Shown: one piece after another, positions 7,801 to 10,224 of the stretch
Numbering within the stretch: the stretch's first letter is position 1
How the letters are laid out: each line of letters begins with the position of its first letter
Source of the DNA: Flavobacteriaceae bacterium
GTDB lineage: Bacteria; Bacteroidota; Bacteroidia; Flavobacteriales; Flavobacteriaceae
NCBI GenBank assembly: GCA_015488935.1
Contig: WFMU01000256.1
Span: 1 to 10,224 of the forward strand
Reading direction: 5' to 3'
Length of the DNA: 10,224 nucleotides
The notes under the pieces: generated by a model
What the model was told of the DNA's origin: nothing
The model's database searches: none
What the model saw: the letters and a program-made list of their open reading frames with translations, nothing else
Translations under genes and position numbers: made by a program

Positions 7801-8802
7801 AGTACACCATCAAGTAATACAGGACCTACTTCTGCTAACGATGGAACTTACTATATCTACATGGAATCTTCATCACCAAATTACTCTACAAAAAGAGCCA
7901 TTTTAAACTCTCCTTGTTTTGATTTAAGTGGAGAAACACAAGCAACTGTAAGTTTTATGTATCACATGTATGGTGCTTCTACAATGGGAAGTTTAGCTCT
8001 TGAAGCAAGTACAGATAACGGAACTACTTGGACTAGCGTTTGGAGTAAATCAGGAAATCAAGGAAATTCTTGGTTAGCAGCTTCTGTAAATTTAGCTTCG
8101 TATGTTGGTGCAACAGTTAAATTACGTTTTAACGGTGTTACAGGAACTACTTGGCAAGGGGATATGGCTGTAGATAAATTCAGTATCTCTGGCGGTGGAA
8201 CAACTGGTGGTTGTGTAGCAACTACGTTAACCATTACTTTTGATGATTATCCAGCTGAAACTAGTTGGGATATTAAAGACAATGGAGGAACAGTAGTAGC
8301 ATCTGGTGGAACTTATGGTTCACAAGCAAAAAGATCTACATTAACAGTACCTAATTGTTTACCTGCAGGATGTTATACTTTTACAATGAAAGATTCGTAT
8401 GGCGATGGTATGTGCTGTAGCTACGGAAATGGTTCGTTCTCTTTAAAACAAGATAGTAACGGTAGTGTATTGGCTTCTGGAGGCTCTTTTACAAGCTCTT
8501 CGGCAACTAACTTCTGTGTAACAGCTGCAATTACTGCCTTTACTAATAACAACGCAAGTAATAATCAAACTCTTGCTGAAGAAGTTACCTTATATCCTAA
8601 TCCAGCAACAAATAATATTACTATTGGATTAAGAGATAAAAAAATGAATCAATATACCATATCTAATATGATGGGACAAGTTGTTTCTAAAGGAAAAGTA
8701 GCAGAGAAAAATATAAACATCGCTAATCTTAAAGAAGGTGTTTATTTTATTGAATTCTCTAGCAATAAAAAACGAATTGTAAAACGTTTTATTAAAAAAT
8801 AA
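4861..8802 (+). CDS. Secreted M4 (thermolysin-like) metalloprotease with FN3, GEVED, DUF5011, MAM and T9SS sorting domains
   Basis: This is a zinc endopeptidase of 1313 residues, made as a preproenzyme and exported. Order: signal peptide 1-22 (ISFAQ end); FTP and PepSY propeptide to about 210; M4 catalytic domain about 215-535. HEIGH at 352-356 supplies zinc ligands His352 and His356 and catalytic Glu353; Glu376 in NEGFSD is the third ligand; Tyr367, Asp380 and His443 (GGVHTNSG) match thermolysin Tyr157, Asp170 and His231. All key residues are present, so it should be active. Then come an FN3-like domain (540-627), a GEVED domain (628-772; GEVED at 759-763 and a dockerin-like calcium loop [13 protein letters not shown] at 698-710), two DUF5011-type Ig-like repeats (774-937), a MAM-like domain (about 951-1110), a six-cysteine domain (1118-1220), and a T9SS type A sorting domain (YPNP at 1245-1248, ending RFIKK). 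The tail is probably for binding substrate or surface. Thermolysin itself lacks it. The substrate is unknown. Confidence 0.96.
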   Translation: MKKNYAKLLLVVAILMSGISFAQNKQKKFIKFDKSNNYSLQNAKQLIKENLQLSSDDELVKTKTDRDELGFTHEKYQQFIQGVKVEFSTYTVHAKNGVITSMNGELFSAGKLNTSPSISKQTAFNKAITHVGAQKYMWENSREAAFMNYSKPQGELVILPVIKGVTKKSALAYKFDVYATQPVSRAYIYIDAHTGKFLFKNNIIKHAVANATAATRYSGTKTIKTDSFGGSYRLRDYSRGSGIETYNMQTGTSYGSAVEFTDNDNNWTAAEYNNAAKDNAALDAHYGAQMTYDYWMTKHNRNSYDGNGAKIKSYVHYSNAYDNAYWNGSVMTYGDGSGTYFDALTSLDVAAHEIGHAVMSNTANLTYSYESGAMNEGFSDIWGASVEYFADPNKQTWLIGEDIERRAGHAALRSMSNPKSEGQPDTYQGTNWATGSADNGGVHTNSGVLNYWYYLISVGGSGTNDNGDSYTVTGITIDKAAKIAYRLESVYLSASSQYADARTGAIQAAVDLYGSGSQEEISVTNAWHAVGIGAAYVQTCALGAPANFASSSINNNGFTLTWSAVSGAASYTVSVGSSTTTVNGTSYTATGLTSGTAYACSVAANCTSGGSGSTATTNVTTTGSAPLNYCTSKGNTVTDEYIQKVQLGTINNTSGSGGGYSDHTAISTNLTKGAAATITITPKWTGTVYSEGYSVWIDYNHDGDFADAGEQVWSKAASKTTPVSGTFTVPTGATTGNTRMRVSMKYNGIPTACETFSYGEVEDYTVNLVAGVADTTAPVITLTGAATINLNVGDTYTEQGATATDNVDGNITSSIVIGGDTVNTAVAGTYVVTYNVSDAAGNAATQVTRTVNVTAVADTTAPVITLTGAATINLNVGDTYTEQGATATDNVDGNITSSIVIGGDTVNTAVAGTYVVTYNVSDAAGNAATQVTRTVNVNTVSSGGCTGGIASYPYNESFENTLGAWSQASGDDFNWTVKSGSTPSSNTGPTSANDGTYYIYMESSSPNYSTKRAILNSPCFDLSGETQATVSFMYHMYGASTMGSLALEASTDNGTTWTSVWSKSGNQGNSWLAASVNLASYVGATVKLRFNGVTGTTWQGDMAVDKFSISGGGTTGGCVATTLTITFDDYPAETSWDIKDNGGTVVASGGTYGSQAKRSTLTVPNCLPAGCYTFTMKDSYGDGMCCSYGNGSFSLKQDSNGSVLASGGSFTSSSATNFCVTAAITAFTNNNASNNQTLAEEVTLYPNPATNNITIGLRDKKMNQYTISNMMGQVVSKGKVAEKNINIANLKEGVYFIEFSSNKKRIVKRFIKK
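7180..7419 (+). repeat. DUF5011-type domain repeat, copy 1
   Basis: This is the first of two in-frame direct copies of 240 bases (80 codons, residues 774-853) in the protease, starting at [12 protein letters not shown] 12-base spacer encoding TAVA separates it from copy 2, giving a period of 252 bases. The encoded domain is of the Ig-like HYR/DUF5011 kind, with the characteristic [10 protein letters not shown] and YNVSDAAGN segments, common as a spacer or adhesive module in secreted Bacteroidota proteins. Confidence 0.93.
7432..7671 (+). repeat. DUF5011-type domain repeat, copy 2
   Basis: The second copy, residues 858-937, has the same 80 amino acids as copy 1. By my alignment the DNA differs at seven positions, all silent: one Leu codon (CTA/TTA), one Asp, three Ala, and two Thr third-position changes. 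The copy is followed directly by NTVSSGG and the MAM-like domain. Confidence 0.93.
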
Positions 8803-8823
8803 TTACTTCGTAATTTATTATTT

Positions 8824-8853
8824 AAAACCCAAGCAAATTGCTTGGGTTTTTTT
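8824..8853 (+). terminator. Rho-independent terminator after the metalloprotease
   Basis: AAAACCCAAGC (8824-8834) pairs with GCTTGGGTTTT (8840-8850) over 11 bases around an AAATT loop, and the 3' arm runs into seven T (8847-8853). It lies 22 bases after the protease stop and before the ABC-F start, so it separates the two transcripts. Confidence 0.92.
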
Positions 8854-8855
8854 AT

Positions 8856-8863
8856 TTAATTTG
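8856..8863 (+). promoter_or_regulatory. Possible -7 promoter box (TTAATTTG) for the ABC-F gene
   Basis: TTAATTTG differs from TAnnTTTG at one position and lies 21 bases before the ATG at 8885, right after the terminator. A TTG at 8838-8840 is 15 bases upstream, slightly short of the usual spacing. The gene needs a promoter here because the terminator precedes it, but this match is weak. Confidence 0.3.
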
Positions 8864-8884
8864 CAGTCCAATTAAAAACAAAAA

Positions 8885-10224
8885 ATGAATTACCTATCTG
8901 TAGAAAATATATCCAAATCTTACGGCGAACGCTTTTTATTTAAAAATATCTCTTTTGGTATAAATGCTGGACAAAAAATTGCTTTTATTGCTAAAAATGG
9001 AACTGGAAAAACTTCCATGCTAAATATTATTGCAGGTAAAGAAAGCACCGATTCTGGACAAGTTGTTTCTCGTAAAGGACTAAACATTGTTTATTTAGAA
9101 CAAAAAGATACCCTTAATCCCAATTTTACTATTGATGATGCTGTTTTTAACTCCGACAATCCAATGCTTAAAATTGTTGCAGCTTACGAACATGCATTAA
9201 AAAATATGGAAGATGCAGCTGCTTATCAAAAAGCATTTGATGCCATGGAACAACACCAAGCATGGGATTTTGATACACAATACAAACAAATTCTTTCTAA
9301 ATTAAAATTTGACAATCACGATATAAAAATTAGCACACTTTCTGGTGGACAAAAAAAACGCCTTTCTTTAGCAATTGCACTAATTAACAAACCAGATTTA
9401 TTAATCTTAGACGAACCAACCAATCACCTAGATTTAGAAATGATTGAATGGTTAGAATCGTATTTCAAAAAAGAAAATATTACCCTTTTTATGGTTACAC
9501 ACGACCGTTACTTTTTAGAACGTGTTTGTAATGAAATTATGGAATTAGATGAAAGAAAAATGTACAAATACAAAGGAAACTATTCCTATTATCTACAAAA
9601 AAAAGAAGAACGTTTAGAACTGGAAAAAGTAACCTTAGGTAAAGCAAAATCGTTATTTAAAAAGGAATTGGATTGGATGCGCCGTCAGCCAAAAGCAAGA
9701 ACTACCAAATCTAAATCTCGTATCGATGATTTTTACGAAATTAAAGAACGTGCATCACAAAGAAGAAACAACCATAAAATTCAACTAGAAATTAATATGG
9801 AACGTATGGGTTCTAAAATTTTAGAACTACATAAAATTTCAAAATCGTTTGATAAAATAAAAATATTAAACCAATTCGAATATGTTTTTAAACGTGGCGA
9901 ACGTGTTGGTATTATTGGTAAAAATGGAACTGGTAAATCTACTTTTTTGCATATTATTACCAAAGAAATGGAACCTGATGCTGGTAAAGTTGTTATTGGT
10001 GATACCATTAAATACGGTTATTACCGCCAAAGTGGAATTGTGGTTAAAGAAGGACAAAAAGTAATTGAAGTAATTAAAGAATTTGGAGATTATATTCCTT
10101 TAAAAAGTGGACAAAAACTATCGGCTGGTAACTTGTTAGAACGTTTTTTATTTGACCGTAAAAAACAATACGATTTTGTAGAAAAACTCTCTGGTGGCGA
10201 GTTAAAACGTTTATTTTTATGTAC
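8885..10224 (+). CDS. uup: ABC-F family ATPase, Uup type (C-terminus beyond the window)
   Basis: The frame is open from the ATG at 8885 to the edge: 446 codons, MNYLSVENISKSYGERFLFK at the start. Soluble ABC-F proteins have two ATPase domains and no membrane part; they act on the ribosome or, for Uup, have been linked to ribosome function and genome stability. Domain 1: Walker A AKNGTGKT (36-43), signature LSGGQ (152-156), Walker B ending ILDEP with catalytic Glu177, and His206 in THDRY. The linker contains WMRRQPKARTTKSKSRI from 264, matching the WxRRxxKARxxK signature that marks Uup among ABC-F proteins. Domain 2: Walker A GKNGTGKS (345-352) and signature LSGGE (435-439); its Walker B and any C-terminal coiled coil lie outside the window. 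Odd point: the first Walker A begins with Ala36 where Gly is standard. The start is fixed by the terminator upstream and the family N-terminus. An A-rich stretch precedes the ATG instead of Shine-Dalgarno. Confidence 0.92.
   Translation, partial: MNYLSVENISKSYGERFLFKNISFGINAGQKIAFIAKNGTGKTSMLNIIAGKESTDSGQVVSRKGLNIVYLEQKDTLNPNFTIDDAVFNSDNPMLKIVAAYEHALKNMEDAAAYQKAFDAMEQHQAWDFDTQYKQILSKLKFDNHDIKISTLSGGQKKRLSLAIALINKPDLLILDEPTNHLDLEMIEWLESYFKKENITLFMVTHDRYFLERVCNEIMELDERKMYKYKGNYSYYLQKKEERLELEKVTLGKAKSLFKKELDWMRRQPKARTTKSKSRIDDFYEIKERASQRRNNHKIQLEINMERMGSKILELHKISKSFDKIKILNQFEYVFKRGERVGIIGKNGTGKSTFLHIITKEMEPDAGKVVIGDTIKYGYYRQSGIVVKEGQKVIEVIKEFGDYIPLKSGQKLSAGNLLERFLFDRKKQYDFVEKLSGGELKRLFLC

Noticed and set aside
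8801..8815. Small hairpin AATTAC-TTC-GTAATT at the protease stop codon
   Set aside because: Only six pairs, mostly A-T, and no T tract directly after it; the much stronger terminator at 8824-8853 accounts for termination.
9781..10064. Short open frames on both strands inside the ABC-F gene
   Set aside because: They overlap the second Walker A region of a clearly conserved protein; a shadow-frame origin explains them.

Overview
The window looks like chromosomal DNA from a Bacteroidota bacterium, most likely a member of Flavobacteriaceae. The grounds are the strong AT bias, the absence of Shine-Dalgarno sequences before starts, promoter boxes of the TAnnTTTG type, and two secreted proteins that end in the YPNP-containing type A sorting domain of the type IX secretion system (T9SS), which is confined to this phylum. 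No family assignment here was checked against a database.

Layout, left to right. The minus strand carries the start of a secreted TPR-like protein (1-349, cut by the window edge) and, upstream of it, a fused double-ATPase peptide ABC transporter protein (422-2146). A divergent intergenic region of about 280 bases follows. On the plus strand come a secreted 727-residue protein of unknown function with a T9SS sorting domain (2429-4612), a strong hairpin terminator, a 1313-residue secreted thermolysin-like (M4) metalloprotease with a long tail of accessory domains (4861-8802), a second strong terminator, and the first 446 codons of a Uup-type ABC-F ATPase (8885 to the edge).

How the genes could work together. 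The protease would digest protein outside the cell, and the fused ABC ATPase is of the kind that powers oligopeptide uptake, so the neighbourhood could serve peptide scavenging. This is inference: the genes are divergent, separately terminated, and no permease or binding protein gene is present. The TPR-like protein and the ABC-F protein have no visible link to this.

I found no convincing new multi-gene system, CRISPR array, mobile element or RNA gene. The most notable signals are a 7-base tandem repeat inside the linker between the two ATPase domains, where a copy-number change would usually shift the frame; a recent in-frame domain duplication in the protease with only silent differences; and the unassigned T9SS cargo protein with a methionine-rich N-terminal segment.
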